Below, piece by piece: positions 28,729-37,940 of a stretch of 64,000 nucleotides of DNA (positions are counted from its first letter, which is position 1; each line of letters begins with the position of its first letter). The DNA comes from DATJPW01 sp963752855 (GTDB lineage: Bacteria; Desulfobacterota; Desulfomonilia; Desulfomonilales; Desulfomonilaceae): NCBI GenBank assembly GCA_963752855.1, contig CAVVZX010000045.1, positions 1-64,000 of the forward strand, written 5' to 3'. The notes below the pieces were generated by a model. The model made no database searches. It was not told where the DNA came from and worked only from the letters and a program-made list of their open reading frames with translations. The position numbers and the translations under genes were made by a program.

Positions 28729-30332
28729 CTAATCTCTTCTTATCAAGAGCCAAGACACGAGTGCGCTCACAGCGGCAAGTCCGGCAGCCAAACAGGCCAC
28801 GACACCGAATCCGTTGACGAAGGACTGTTTGACCGCCTTTCGAATAGTCACTCCGGGCTTCATCATCCACAGTGTCAGGAATTTTCATATTAACGAACTC
28901 GCCGCTTCTTTGGAGGAGTTCCGCCCGAACCTCGGAAGATACCGGTATTCCTTGCAGGCGTTCGGCGAATTTTTGGTCAAAAGTGTTCAGCATGAAAATG
29001 CCGAAAACAGCGACGGCGAGCAGCGCCGCAACGCGGGAGACGGCATTGTTGACCCCGGAAGCCACTCCGACGTGGCGCTCTTCGACAGCGCCCATCACAG
29101 TTGTAGTCAGAGGCGCTACACTGGCGGTCATCCCGATGCTCATTACCATTACCGGCGGGAAGAAACTGGTCCAGTAGCTGCCGCTCTCTGCGTCCGGTAA
29201 GGCGAACAGAGCGAATCCTATGGCAGTGATGATAGGGCCGACGACTAGTGGTAGCTTTGCCCCATAACGTTCCACCAGGCCGCCTGCCCAGCGCGAGAGC
29301 AAGAACATTGTCAGCACGAACGGCAATAATGCCGCGCCCGCGGCAGTGGCGCTGTAACCTTGCACCTGAATGAGATTGAACGGTAGGAAGAAGAGCAGCC
29401 CGTTGAGGGCGGTGTACAGAAACAGGGTCAACAAATTCGCGCCGGTGAACGTCTGTGATCGAAACAATGCAAGGGGCATCATCGGCTCCTCTTCACGGAC
29501 CTCAGCGACAACAAAGCCGACGAGCGCGGCCACGCCAATTGCGAAGCTTCCAATCAAGAGCGGAGCCGCCACCCCGTGCGAGTTCCATTCTATTAGACCA
29601 AAGACGATGCCGGTGAGCCCGATTATGGCCAAGACCGCTCCACGCCAGTCGAGACGCCCCTGTAGCTTGCTCGTCACGGCTCTCGGGAACTCGCTGCCAT
29701 GCGATCAACAATGCGACTGCTACAAGCGGAATATTGATAAAGAAGATCCAGCGCCACGAAAAACTTTCCACGAGCCATCCGCCCAGGACAGGTCCGATTC
29801 CCGCGGCAATAGCCGTAAACCCCGACCAAGTCCCGATTGCCTGCCCGCGCCTCTGTTTGCCGAAGTTGGCGCTGATCAACGCCAGACTTCCCGGCACGAG
29901 CAGCGCCGCCCCCACACCTTGCGCCCCTCGAGCGACGATAAGTTGGATTATGTTTGGGGCTAATCCGCACCAGATTGATCCGAAAGCAAAAAAAAGAAGG
30001 CCGACTGAAAAGACTCGCCTTCGGCCCAGTTTGTCACCCAGCGAGCCCCCAACTAAAATCAGAGCGGCGAGCATCAGAGCGTATGATTCGACAAGCCACT
30101 GCGCCTGAGTGACGCTCGCTTCTAGTTCCCTTTGCATCACCGGAAGCGCCACGTTGACCACCGTGCCGTCAACAAACGTGATCGACGACCCTAGAATCGC
30201 TGCCGTCAGCACCCACGACCCTGTCGCCCGGCTGCAATCCGTCACGTCCGCATGTGAACGAACAACAGCTTCGTCGCATGGTTGTCGAGTATTACCGATC
30301 ATTGTTGAATCCGCCGAACGGACGCTCCGCAC
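28729..30332 (-). CDS. DHA2-family MFS drug/metabolite efflux pump, frameshifted
   Basis: The N-terminal frame (30332 to about 29660) has FVDGTVVNVALPVMQREL, typical of EmrB/QacA pumps, and GGSLGDKLGRRRVF. The next frame carries helices 6-13, and a second shift near 28845 leads to a last helix (FGVVACLAAGLAAVSALVSWLLI) ending at 28729. About 535 residues and 14 helices, as in the DHA2 family. It would expel lipophilic compounds in exchange for protons at the inner membrane. The ATG at 30302 is an alternative start. A small twin-CX3C gene lies 98 bases upstream on the same strand. No EmrA-type adaptor is adjacent. Confidence 0.85.
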
Positions 30333-30429
30333 CTGTTCCGTTTGCGCTACACTCGATTATGCCGGCCTTTCCACGCGCGCCCATATATTCATGAGACTCT
30401 AACGGAGCATCTCATACGTGCTCACAATC

Positions 30430-30591
30430 TTAGGAACATATACTAGCGCAGATTGCCTCATCCTTGGGGTCAATCCTGTCCTGCACGCATTGCGCTATGC
30501 ACCTCTCCCATTCTTGTCGCTTCTCAAGCTTGGCGCTATCCGCCGAGGGGCGTGGCAAACGCGATGGCCGATTTGCGCGAACTTCTTCCAT
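30430..30591 (-). CDS. Small twin-CX3C protein, 53 residues
   Basis: The ATG at 30591 follows AAGGAGGTGA (30598-30607) by six bases, a near-perfect ribosome site. The N-terminal half is basic and Pro/Ser-rich (NRPSRLPRPSADSAK); the C-terminal half is helical with two CX3C pairs, CIAQC and CASIC, separated by 13 residues. This is the cysteine pattern of helical-hairpin disulfide or metal-binding proteins; I know no bacterial family it belongs to. It has no signal peptide. It precedes the MFS pump on the same strand and diverges from the nif promoter. Confidence 0.6.
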   Translation of the reverse strand: MEEVRANRPSRLPRPSADSAKLEKRQEWERCIAQCVQDRIDPKDEAICASICS

Positions 30592-30859
30592 GAAAAATCA
30601 CCTCCTTTTTAATTTTGCTACTGCTTTTGGAAATGAGAAGGGTAATAGTTATCCCGGATTTATTAGGCGGGGGAAAGCCACAATTCGAACTATCACCGGC
30701 AATTGTCTCCGCTCGTTTCTTTTCAACGACTTATACCATGTTCGCCAAGCCTGAACAATCTTGGGAGAAAATCGCAGATCTCTTGGCGCAGAGTGAGCCG
30801 TGAAAACGAGGAGAAGAGTTCAAAATGATTGTCGTCTGGTTCCCTGCGTACTCCAAACA

Positions 30860-30899
30860 GTTACAAAAACGTAACTTCTTACATTCACATTTTTGTAAC
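30860..30899 (+). promoter_or_regulatory. GTTACAAAAA inverted repeat upstream of nifH
   Basis: GTTACAAAAA at 30860-30869 and its exact complement TTTTTGTAAC at 30890-30899, with a third half site GTAAC at 30871-30875. It lies about 110-150 bases before the nifH promoter, the usual distance of an activator site. It is not the classical NifA site TGT-N10-ACA, which I cannot find in this gap. Confidence 0.45.
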
Positions 30900-31007
30900 T
30901 TCCACCGCGAATACTGACGAATCCCATCAACCATTCCTCAGCCTATCTAAGCAATATATCCAATAATCAGGCCATGTTAAGATATTGCATCCTTTCTTGC
31001 CACAAAA

Positions 31008-31023
31008 TGGCACGCCTGTTGCT
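31008..31023 (+). promoter_or_regulatory. Sigma-54 (-24/-12) promoter of the nif operon
   Basis: ATGGCACGCCTGTTGCTT fits the consensus TGGCACG-N4-TTGCW without mismatch; GG and GC are at the required spacing. It is 39 bases before the nifH ATG and implies control by an enhancer-binding protein, most likely the NifA at 42.4-44.0 kb. Confidence 0.9.
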
Positions 31024-31061
31024 TATACCCTGGCAGAACTCAACGAAAGGCGGACGCCAAT

Positions 31062-31887
31062 ATGAGAAAGATAGCAATTTACGGCAAAGGCGGCATCGGG
31101 AAGTCCACTACCACGCAAAATACGGTTGCCGGTCTGGCCGAAATGGGGCGCAAAGTCATGGTGGTCGGCTGCGACCCGAAAGCGGACTCGACCCGACTGC
31201 TGCTCGGGGGACTCTCCCAAAAGACCGTGCTCGACACACTGCGGGCCGAGGGCGAAGACGTGGACCTGGAGGATATCCGCAAGACAGGCTTCAAAGGCAT
31301 AGTCTGTGTGGAATCGGGCGGACCGGAACCGGGCGTGGGCTGCGCAGGCCGCGGAATCATAACCTCCATAAACCTGCTCGAACAGCTCGGCGCCTACGCT
31401 GAGAGCGAAAAGCTCGATTACGCCTTCTACGACGTCTTGGGTGACGTGGTTTGCGGCGGGTTCGCCATGCCCATTCGTGAAGGAAAGGCCCAGGAGATCT
31501 ACATCGTGGTTTCCGGTGAAATGATGGCCATGTACGCGGCCAACAATATCTGCAAGGGTATCGTCAAGTTTGCTGAGGGAGGTGGTGTTCGGCTGGGCGG
31601 ACTCATCTGCAACAGCCGCAAGGTGGATTACGAACAGGAGATGATCGAAGCGTTCGCCGAAATGCTGGGCACTCAGATGATCCATTTCGTGCCACGTGAC
31701 AATGTGGTGCAGAGGGCGGAAATCAACCGCAAAACGGTCATCGACTTCGATCCTGACCCACTCCCAAGCTGAGGAATACCGCACATTGGCCAAGAAGATC
31801 GAAGAAAACAAGATGCATGTGATTCCCAAGCCCATGACCACGGATGAACTCGAAAAACTGCTGATTCAGCACGGACTGGCAGCTTGA
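31062..31887 (+). CDS. nifH: Nitrogenase iron protein, frameshifted near the C-terminus
   Basis: The frame opens with RKIAIYGKGGIGKSTT (Walker A). The two cluster-ligand cysteines lie in GCAGRGI near residue 97 and DVVCGGF near residue 132. The 3-prime part after residue 230 moves one frame: the C run at 31757-31759 has one base too many; dropping it gives PDHSQAEEYR and continues to HGLAA at 31887, about 275 residues, normal for NifH. It passes electrons to NifDK at the cost of two ATP each. AGGCGG before the ATG and the sigma-54 promoter support the start. First gene of the nif operon. Confidence 0.97.
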
Positions 31888-31921
31888 GCAATGGCTAAAG
31901 AATTAAGAAGATTTTGAAGAG

Positions 31922-31983
31922 CGACTGGGGAGGGCCTTTTTGCAAAAAGGCCCTCCCCAGACCCCTCCCCAAAAACTCCTATA
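31922..31983. repeat. Interspersed repeat family A, copy 5
   Basis: GACTGGGGAGGGC, CTTTTTGCAAAAAG, GCCCTCCCCAG, then ACCCCTCCCCAAAAACTCCT. It lies in the nifH-nifI1 gap, where a hairpin could make nifH more abundant than the rest of the operon. Confidence 0.88.
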
Positions 31984-32119
31984 ATTTCTTTCCATTGCAT
32001 GGGAAGGACGCACGAGAGCGCATTTTGGCAGGTCGCTAGTTGTCCCTTCGATGACCCAAGAGGCTAGCCTTCAAAGTGAATGACTTCATAAACGCGAATA
32101 ACAAGACGAGGTGACGGAA

Positions 32120-32476
32120 ATGTTGATGATCAGATCCATCGTAAGGCCCACAAAGGTGGATGAAGTGCTGGCAGCGTTGATGGAAGCCGGTTTTCCGGCG
32201 GTGACCAAGGTATCGGTAGTCGGACGCGGCAAGCAGCGAGGCATAAAGATTGGCGAAATCACTTATGACGAGATCCCCAAGGAACTGCTCCTCACCGTCG
32301 TGCCGGATACCGATAAGGATTTTGTTATCAAGACCGTGATCAAAGCGGCACGTACCGGAGATAAAGGAGCTTATGGCGACGGCAAGATCTTCGTGAGCCC
32401 GGTCGAGGAAGTCTACACGATTAGTTCGGGCATCAAGGAGACAGCTTCGGGCCAGACCGAAGAGGTGAAGATATGA
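32120..32476 (+). CDS. nifI1: PII-like nitrogenase regulator NifI1
   Basis: 118 residues from the ATG at 32120, six bases after GAGGTGA; a GTG three codons earlier overlaps that site. The PII fold is visible: MIRSIVRPTKVDEVLAAL at the start, a T-loop around KQRGIKIGEITYDE and the ATP-site GDGKIFVSPVEEVYTI. With NifI2 it forms a complex that binds dinitrogenase and shuts off activity when nitrogen is ample, released by 2-oxoglutarate. The location between nifH and nifD is characteristic of methanogens, Firmicutes and Deltaproteobacteria. Its last bases overlap the nifI2 start (ATGA). Confidence 0.93.
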   Translation: MLMIRSIVRPTKVDEVLAALMEAGFPAVTKVSVVGRGKQRGIKIGEITYDEIPKELLLTVVPDTDKDFVIKTVIKAARTGDKGAYGDGKIFVSPVEEVYTISSGIKETASGQTEEVKI

Positions 32477-32853
32477 AAGAAGTCATGGCCATCATTCGCA
32501 TGAACATGATGAACAAAACCAAAAAGGCGCTATCCGATGCGGGCATTTCCTCCATGACCGCCAAGGATGTCCTGGGGAGAGGCAAGGGCCTGGTGGATTA
32601 CCATCTCCTGGAAGGCGCTGAAAAGGGTTACGAGGAAGCCATAGCGCAGCTCGGGCAGAGCCAACGCCTTATTCCCAAACGCCTTCTGCTCATAGTGGTC
32701 CCGGAGAAGCTCGTTCCCATGACGGTGAGCACAATCATGAATGTCAATAAGACCGGCAAATCCGGTGACGGCAAGATCTTTGTCATGCCGGTAGGCATGT
32801 CCGTGAGCGTGCGTACCGGCGAAGGCGGCGACAGCGTCCTGGATGAAGTCTGA
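32473..32853 (+). CDS. nifI2: PII-like nitrogenase regulator NifI2
   Basis: 126 residues. It begins MKEVMAIIRMNMMNKTKKAL, has the longer T-loop of NifI2 (GLVDYHLLEGAEKGYEEAI) and the conserved GDGKIFVMPVGMSVSVRTGE. It works with NifI1 in post-translational control of nitrogenase. The four-base overlap with nifI1 implies coupled translation; nifD starts 23 bases on. The frame is intact. Confidence 0.93.
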   Translation: MKEVMAIIRMNMMNKTKKALSDAGISSMTAKDVLGRGKGLVDYHLLEGAEKGYEEAIAQLGQSQRLIPKRLLLIVVPEKLVPMTVSTIMNVNKTGKSGDGKIFVMPVGMSVSVRTGEGGDSVLDEV

Positions 32854-32876
32854 ACGGCTGGTTAACGGAGAAGACC

Positions 32877-34534
32877 ATGAAAGTCATCAATGATGAAACA
32901 ATCATTCCTGGGGCCGAATACATCGACCCCGAGGATGTGAAACAGGAACTTCTGCGAAAAGTCCCGACCAAAGTGGCTCGCAAACGGGCCAAACAAATTG
33001 TTATCAACCAGGTGGCCGAAGACGGAGTTGCGCCGGAAATCGGCGCCAATACCCGCACCACTCCCGGTATCATCACCCAGCGCGGCTGCACCTACGCAGG
33101 CTGCAAGGGCGTTATCATGGGGCCTACCCGCGACATAGTGAATATCACTCACGGTCCGATCGGGTGCGGCTTCTATAGCTGGCTCACCCGGCGCAATCAA
33201 ACTCGACCGGACGGGCCGACCGATGAAAATTTCATGACGTACTGCTTTTCCACGGACATACAGGAAGAAGACATCGTGTTCGGTGGTGAGAAGAAACTCC
33301 GGGCCGCGATCCAGGAGGCATACGATCTGTTCAAACCCAAGGCCATCAGCATCTTCGCCACTTGCCCGGTGGGGCTTATCGGCGACGACGTGCACTCGGT
33401 GGCGCGGGAGATGAAGGAAAAGCTCGGGATCAACGTTTTCGGTTTCAGTTGCGAGGGGTACAAGGGCGTTAGCCAGTCCGCGGGGCACCACATCGCCAAC
33501 AACGGTATTTTCACGCACGTCGTGGGCCTCAATGACAACGTCAAAGAAGGCAAATACAAGATCAATCTGCTCGGCGAATACAACATCGGCGGCGATGCGT
33601 TTGAAATCGACCGCATCCTGGATGACTGCGGCATCACCGTTGTTTCCACCTTCAGCGGCAATTCCACGTACGACCAGTTCGCCAACGCCCATACCGCGGA
33701 TCTCAACACCATCATGTGCCATCGTTCCATCAACTATGTGGCTGAAATGATGGAGACCAAAGTACGGGATTCCGTGGATCAAGATCAATTTCATTGGGGC
33801 CGAAGCGGCTGCAAAATCGCTGCGGAAGATCGCCAAATATTTTGAGGACCCGGACCTGAGCGAGCGTGTCGAAGCAGTCATCGCCAGGGAAATGCCGGAA
33901 GTGATCAAGGTGCGTGATGAAGTGCGGTCGCGTTGCGAAGGGAAGGTGGCGATGCTCTTTGTGGGTGGTTCCCGCGCTCACCACTACCAGGAGCTTTTCC
34001 GGGAAATCGGCATGAAGATCATATCCGCGGGCTACGAATTCGCTCATCGCGACGATTACGAAGGACGCAACGTGCTGCCTTTCCTAAAGGTCGATGCGGA
34101 CAGCCGTAACATCGAAGAGCTGGAAGTCCATCCGGATCCGGAAAAATTCCGCCCGCGCAAGACGGCAGAGGAAATCGGAGCGGCTCCAGGAGCAGGGATT
34201 TCGCTTCAAGGACTACGACGGCATGATGCGCGAAATGCCCGCGACGACCTTGGTAATCGACGACATCAGCCAGTACGAAACCGACCGGCTGATCGACATC
34301 TACAAACCGGCCATCTTCTGCGCAGGAATCAAAGAGAAATTCGCGATACAGAAGAAGGGGATCCCTATGAAGCAGCTCCACAGCTACGATTCCGGGGGAC
34401 CGTACGCGGGCTTCAGGGGCGCCATCAATTTCTACAAGGAGATTGATCGCATGGTTAACAGCCAGGTCTGGAAATACCTCAAAGCGCCCTGGCAGGAAAA
34501 CCCCGAACTGGCGGCCAAGTACGCCTGTGATTGA
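32877..34534 (+). CDS. nifD: Nitrogenase molybdenum-iron protein alpha chain, frameshifted
   Basis: Three frames join into about 552 residues, somewhat long for NifD because of extra segments. P-cluster cysteines are in GCTYAGCKG and GPIGCGFYSW near residues 75-105 and in CPVGLIGDD near residue 163. The cofactor ligands are the cysteine of MCHRSINYV near residue 282 and the histidine of LHSYD near residue 503. Breaks: one A too many at 33759-33761 (restores ETKYGIPWIKINFIGAEA) and one G too many at 34177-34178 (restores EEIERLQEQGF). With NifK it holds the FeMo cofactor and reduces dinitrogen. I call it Nif rather than Vnf/Anf on the nifDKEN context and absence of a delta subunit gene. Confidence 0.94.
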
Positions 34535-34557
34535 GCCATCGAGGAAGGAATCCGCTT

Positions 34558-35933
34558 ATGTTACTGCGACACACTCCCAAAGAAATAAACGAACGCAAAG
34601 CCTTGACCGTGAACCCGGCCAAGACCTGCCAACCGATAGGCGCCATGTACGCCGCCCTGGGAATTCACCGGTGCCTGCCGCACAGCCACGGCTCGCAGGG
34701 TTGCTGCGCCTACCACAGGAGCACTCTTACGCGGCATTACAAAGAACCGGTGATGGCAGCGACCAGTTCCTTTACTGAAGGCGCATCGGTGTTCGGCGGG
34801 CAGGCCAACCTGGTTCAGGCCATCGACAACATCTTCACTATCTACGAACCTGACGTCATCGCGGTGCACACCACATGTCTGTCGGAAACCATCGGTGATG
34901 ACATTCCGCAGATCGTTCGCAAAGCCGAAGCGGACGGCAAGATTCCCGAGGGCAAGCGTGTCATCCATGTGAATACCCCGAGTTACGTGGGCACTCACGT
35001 GACCGGATTCGCGGGCATGACCAAGGCTATGGTGGACTATTTCGCAGAGTCCAACGGGAAGAAGATCGAGCAAATCAACATCATCCCCGGTTATGTGGAA
35101 CCGTCGGACATGGAGGAGATCAAGCGCATCGCCGACCTGATGGGGATCCGAACTGTTTTGTTCCCTGACACGTCCAGGGTGCTCAATCGGCCGCAGACCG
35201 GCAAATATGAAATGTTCCCCAAAGGCGGGGTGACCGTGGATGCGCTGACGACCATCGGCGACAGTCTGGCGACGATAGCTCTCGGACGACTGGCGTCGAG
35301 CCCGGCCGCGCGAGCGCTGGACACCAAATGCCAGGTTCCCTGCGAAATCCTGGACCTGCCCATTGGATTCAAGGCCACGGACCGCTTCGTGGACACGTTG
35401 CGGAAAACCGCGGGCATCAACGTGCCGGACGTCCTGAATGAGGAACGCGGCCAGCTCTTGGACATCATCACCGACATGCATCAGTACTTTTATGGGAAGA
35501 AGGTGGCGCTGGCAGGCGATCCCGATCAGCTTATCGCCCTGACCGAATTCCTGGTCTCCATAGACATGTGGCCGATCCACATCGTGACCGGCACTGCGGG
35601 AAAGAAATTTGAAACTCGCATCCAGGAGATCACCCGGGATGCGCCTCACCCTGTAAATGTTCGCGCCCCGGCGACATGTTCCTGCTGCACCAGTGGATCA
35701 AGAACGAGCCGGTGGATCTGCTCATGGGCAACACGTACATGAAGTACATCGCCCGCGATGAGGACATCCCGTTGGTGCGCTTCGGTTTCCCGATTCTGGA
35801 CCGCATCGGCCACAGCTACTTCCCGACGGTCGGGTACCGAGGCGGTATGCGCCTGCTGGAGAAGATACTCGACGCAATTCTGGAACGGCAGGATCGAGAC
35901 GCTCCGGAAGAGAGTTTTGAACTGGTGATGTAA
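34558..35933 (+). CDS. nifK: Nitrogenase molybdenum-iron protein beta chain, frameshifted
   Basis: About 459 residues from the ATG at 34558 after GAGGAAGGAA. The P-cluster cysteines are in CQPIGAMYAALG, SQGCCAYHRS and HTTCLSETIGDD within the first 120 residues. The first frame loses register near 35670; one more G in the GG at 35670-35671 restores APGDMFLLHQWIKNEPVDLL, and the second frame ends at 35933. It is the structural partner of NifD. The N-terminal extension seen in some Proteobacteria is absent, as in short NifK of anaerobes. Confidence 0.95.
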
Positions 35934-36007
35934 GCCAGCGAAACGAAAGACGAGAACTAAACCAAGAATGCAGCTCTAACGGGAGCTGTTAGGCAAGGAC
36001 AAGAGTA

Positions 36008-36310
36008 ATGCAAAAACCGGATCATCATATTCTAGTGTGCGCAAGTTTTCGTGGCACGGAAGCCAAAGGGAAATGCATCAAGAAGGAATCCCTTCAATTG
36101 ATCCCTCATCTGGAAGAAGAGATCGCCGACCGCGGCCTGAACGCGATGGTGTCCACCACCGGCTGTATGAACCTCTGCGAGGAAGGCCCCGTGATGGTCA
36201 TCTATCCCCAGGGATACTGGTACCGTGATGTTACCAGTGAGGAAGCCGTCGATGAGATCCTGGACGCCCTGGAGAACGGCGGACCCGCGGAGAAGTATTT
36301 GCTGGCCTGA
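36008..36310 (+). CDS. Thioredoxin-like [2Fe-2S] ferredoxin of the nif cluster
   Basis: 100 residues. HHILVCASFRGTEAKGKC gives the first cysteines (C11 and C22 or nearby), and STTGCMNLCEEGPVMVIYPQG the second pair (CxxxC); this C-x(10-12)-C ... CxxxC pattern is that of thioredoxin-like (Shethna-type) two-iron ferredoxins. The position between nifK and nifE is found in other Desulfobacterota nif clusters. It may carry electrons for cofactor assembly or protect nitrogenase; the exact role is not shown. The frame is intact. Confidence 0.85.
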   Translation: MQKPDHHILVCASFRGTEAKGKCIKKESLQLIPHLEEEIADRGLNAMVSTTGCMNLCEEGPVMVIYPQGYWYRDVTSEEAVDEILDALENGGPAEKYLLA

Positions 36311-36331
36311 ACCGGAGCGGATTCTCTTGGT

Positions 36332-36353
36332 AGGACCGGCATCTTGCCGGTCC
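36332..36353. repeat. Interspersed repeat family C, copy 3
   Basis: AGGACCGGCATCTTGCCGGTCC, followed by a GGCCGGCAGGGACGCCGGC palindrome, between the ferredoxin gene and nifE. Confidence 0.8.
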
Positions 36354-36417
36354 CATACCCACCGCCAGAATGGCCGGCAGGGACGCCGGCACTACCGGGC
36401 TCAATAGGACTAGACCA

Positions 36418-37764
36418 ATGACAACGCCAATTTTTTCCGAAAGACAGGATCAGATATATCGAAAGGGCGATCAGCCGTTTCAAATGTCTTGCGACAAGGA
36501 CAGCCTCGCCGGCGCGGTCAGCCAAAGGGCCTGCGTGTTCTGCGGTTCGAGGGTCGTGCTCTACCCCATCGCAGACGCCCTGCACCTGGTTCACGGCCCC
36601 ATCGGTTGCGCAGCATATACGTGGGACATAAGAGGGGCCTTGTCTTCCGGCCCGGCCCTGCACAGGCTGAGTTTCTCCACCGATCTCCAGGAAAAGGACG
36701 TGATCTTCGGAGGTGAAACCAAGCTTTATCAGGCGCTTATCGAACTAATCGACCGTCATCAACCCAAGGCCGCGTTCGTTTACTCGACCTGCATCGTGGG
36801 GATCATCGGAGATGACCTCGAAGCCGTGTGCAAACGTGTGGCTGAGGAAAAAGGTATTCCCGTGATTCCCGTTCAGTCCGAAGGATTCAAAGGGAACAAA
36901 CGAGCCGGTTACAATGCGGCCTGCAAAGCGATGTTTCGACTGATCGGCACAGGAGACGTGTCGAACGTTTCTCCGCTGAGCGTCAACATCCTCGGCGATT
37001 TCAATCTGGCCGGTGAAATTTGGATCATCAGGGAATATTTCGAGCGGATGGGCCTGGAGATCGTGGCAAACATCACCGGCGACGGCAGGGTGGATGATGT
37101 TCGGCGGGCCCACGGAGCGGGATTAAACGTGGTGCAGTGCTCCGGTTCCACAATGGACCTTGCCAAGATGATGAAAGAGAAATACGGCACACCGTTTATG
37201 CGCGTTTCCTATTTCGGCGTGGAAGACATGGCCGAATCGCTTTACAACGTGGCCCGCCATTTTGCCGACAAGGACCCGGAAATAATGAGCCGAACAGCGG
37301 ACCTGGTCAAGAGTGAGCTTCAGACCCTGCTTCCGGCTCTCGAAAAGTACCGTCGCGCTCTTTCGGGCAAGAAAGCGGCAATCTATGTCGGCGGCGCATT
37401 CAAGGCCTTTTCTTTGGTGAAAGCCTTCCGGCTCCTGGAAATGGATGTGGCCCTGGTCGGTTCCCAGACCGGCACGGAGGAAGACTACCGCGAGCTCCAC
37501 GAGATAACCGACGAAGGGACCATCATAGTGGATGATTCCAACCCTCTGGAATTATCGGCGTTTCTCCAGGAAAAGGATGTTGACATTTTTGTAGGTGGAG
37601 TCAAGGAGCGTCCCATAGCATACAAACTTGGCGTCGGATTTTGCGACCACAACCATGAACGAAAAGAAGCCCTGGAAGGCTTCGTGGGAATGCTCAACTT
37701 CGCCAAAGAAGTCTACTCCACAGTCATGAGCCCGGTATGGCGCTTTGTGCCCGAGGATCGTTGA
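36418..37764 (+). CDS. nifE: Nitrogenase cofactor scaffold protein NifE
   Basis: 448 residues from the ATG at 36418; the frame extends upstream only through a repeat. It is homologous to NifD: CVFCGSRVVLYPIADALHLVHGPIGC near residues 40-65 has the cluster cysteines, followed by SFSTDLQEKDVIFGG and CSGSTMDLAKMM. With NifN it forms the scaffold where the NifB product is matured with molybdenum and homocitrate. It is the one large nif structural or scaffold gene here whose frame is intact. nifN begins 176 bases on, after a family A repeat. Confidence 0.95.
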   Translation: MTTPIFSERQDQIYRKGDQPFQMSCDKDSLAGAVSQRACVFCGSRVVLYPIADALHLVHGPIGCAAYTWDIRGALSSGPALHRLSFSTDLQEKDVIFGGETKLYQALIELIDRHQPKAAFVYSTCIVGIIGDDLEAVCKRVAEEKGIPVIPVQSEGFKGNKRAGYNAACKAMFRLIGTGDVSNVSPLSVNILGDFNLAGEIWIIREYFERMGLEIVANITGDGRVDDVRRAHGAGLNVVQCSGSTMDLAKMMKEKYGTPFMRVSYFGVEDMAESLYNVARHFADKDPEIMSRTADLVKSELQTLLPALEKYRRALSGKKAAIYVGGAFKAFSLVKAFRLLEMDVALVGSQTGTEEDYRELHEITDEGTIIVDDSNPLELSAFLQEKDVDIFVGGVKERPIAYKLGVGFCDHNHERKEALEGFVGMLNFAKEVYSTVMSPVWRFVPEDR

Positions 37765-37769
37765 AGAGT

Positions 37770-37823
37770 GACTGGGGGAAGTTTTTGCAGAAAGTCTCCC
37801 CAGACCCCTCCAAAAACTCCTAG
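37770..37823. repeat. Interspersed repeat family A, copy 6
   Basis: A degenerate copy: GACTGGGGGAAG, TTTTTGCAGAAAG, TCTCCCCAG, ACCCCTCCAAAAACTCCT. It starts six bases after the nifE stop. Confidence 0.8.
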
Positions 37824-37940
37824 TTATCGGCAGTTCAGTCGGCAATCACTGAGTCGAGGCGACTCGGCTCGACGGTTTACCTGCAGTCCCCAGAAACACT
37901 GCCTGATAGATTATCGGTCATTAGTCTCGGAGGCAAGGCC

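Larger units (their letters stand above)
30592..31061. other. nifH upstream region
   Basis: A 470-base region between the CX3C gene and nifH. Two short forward frames (30636-30803, IVIPDLLGGGKPQF; 30824-30916 after GAGGAG) are possible but weak genes. It holds the GTTAC inverted repeats and the sigma-54 promoter listed separately. Confidence 0.5.

Noticed and set aside
30418..30803. Forward ORFs upstream of nifH (30418-30612, 30615-30803)
   Set aside because: The first is antisense to the better-supported CX3C gene; the second has only a poor ribosome site, so I left it as a weak possibility within the gap description.
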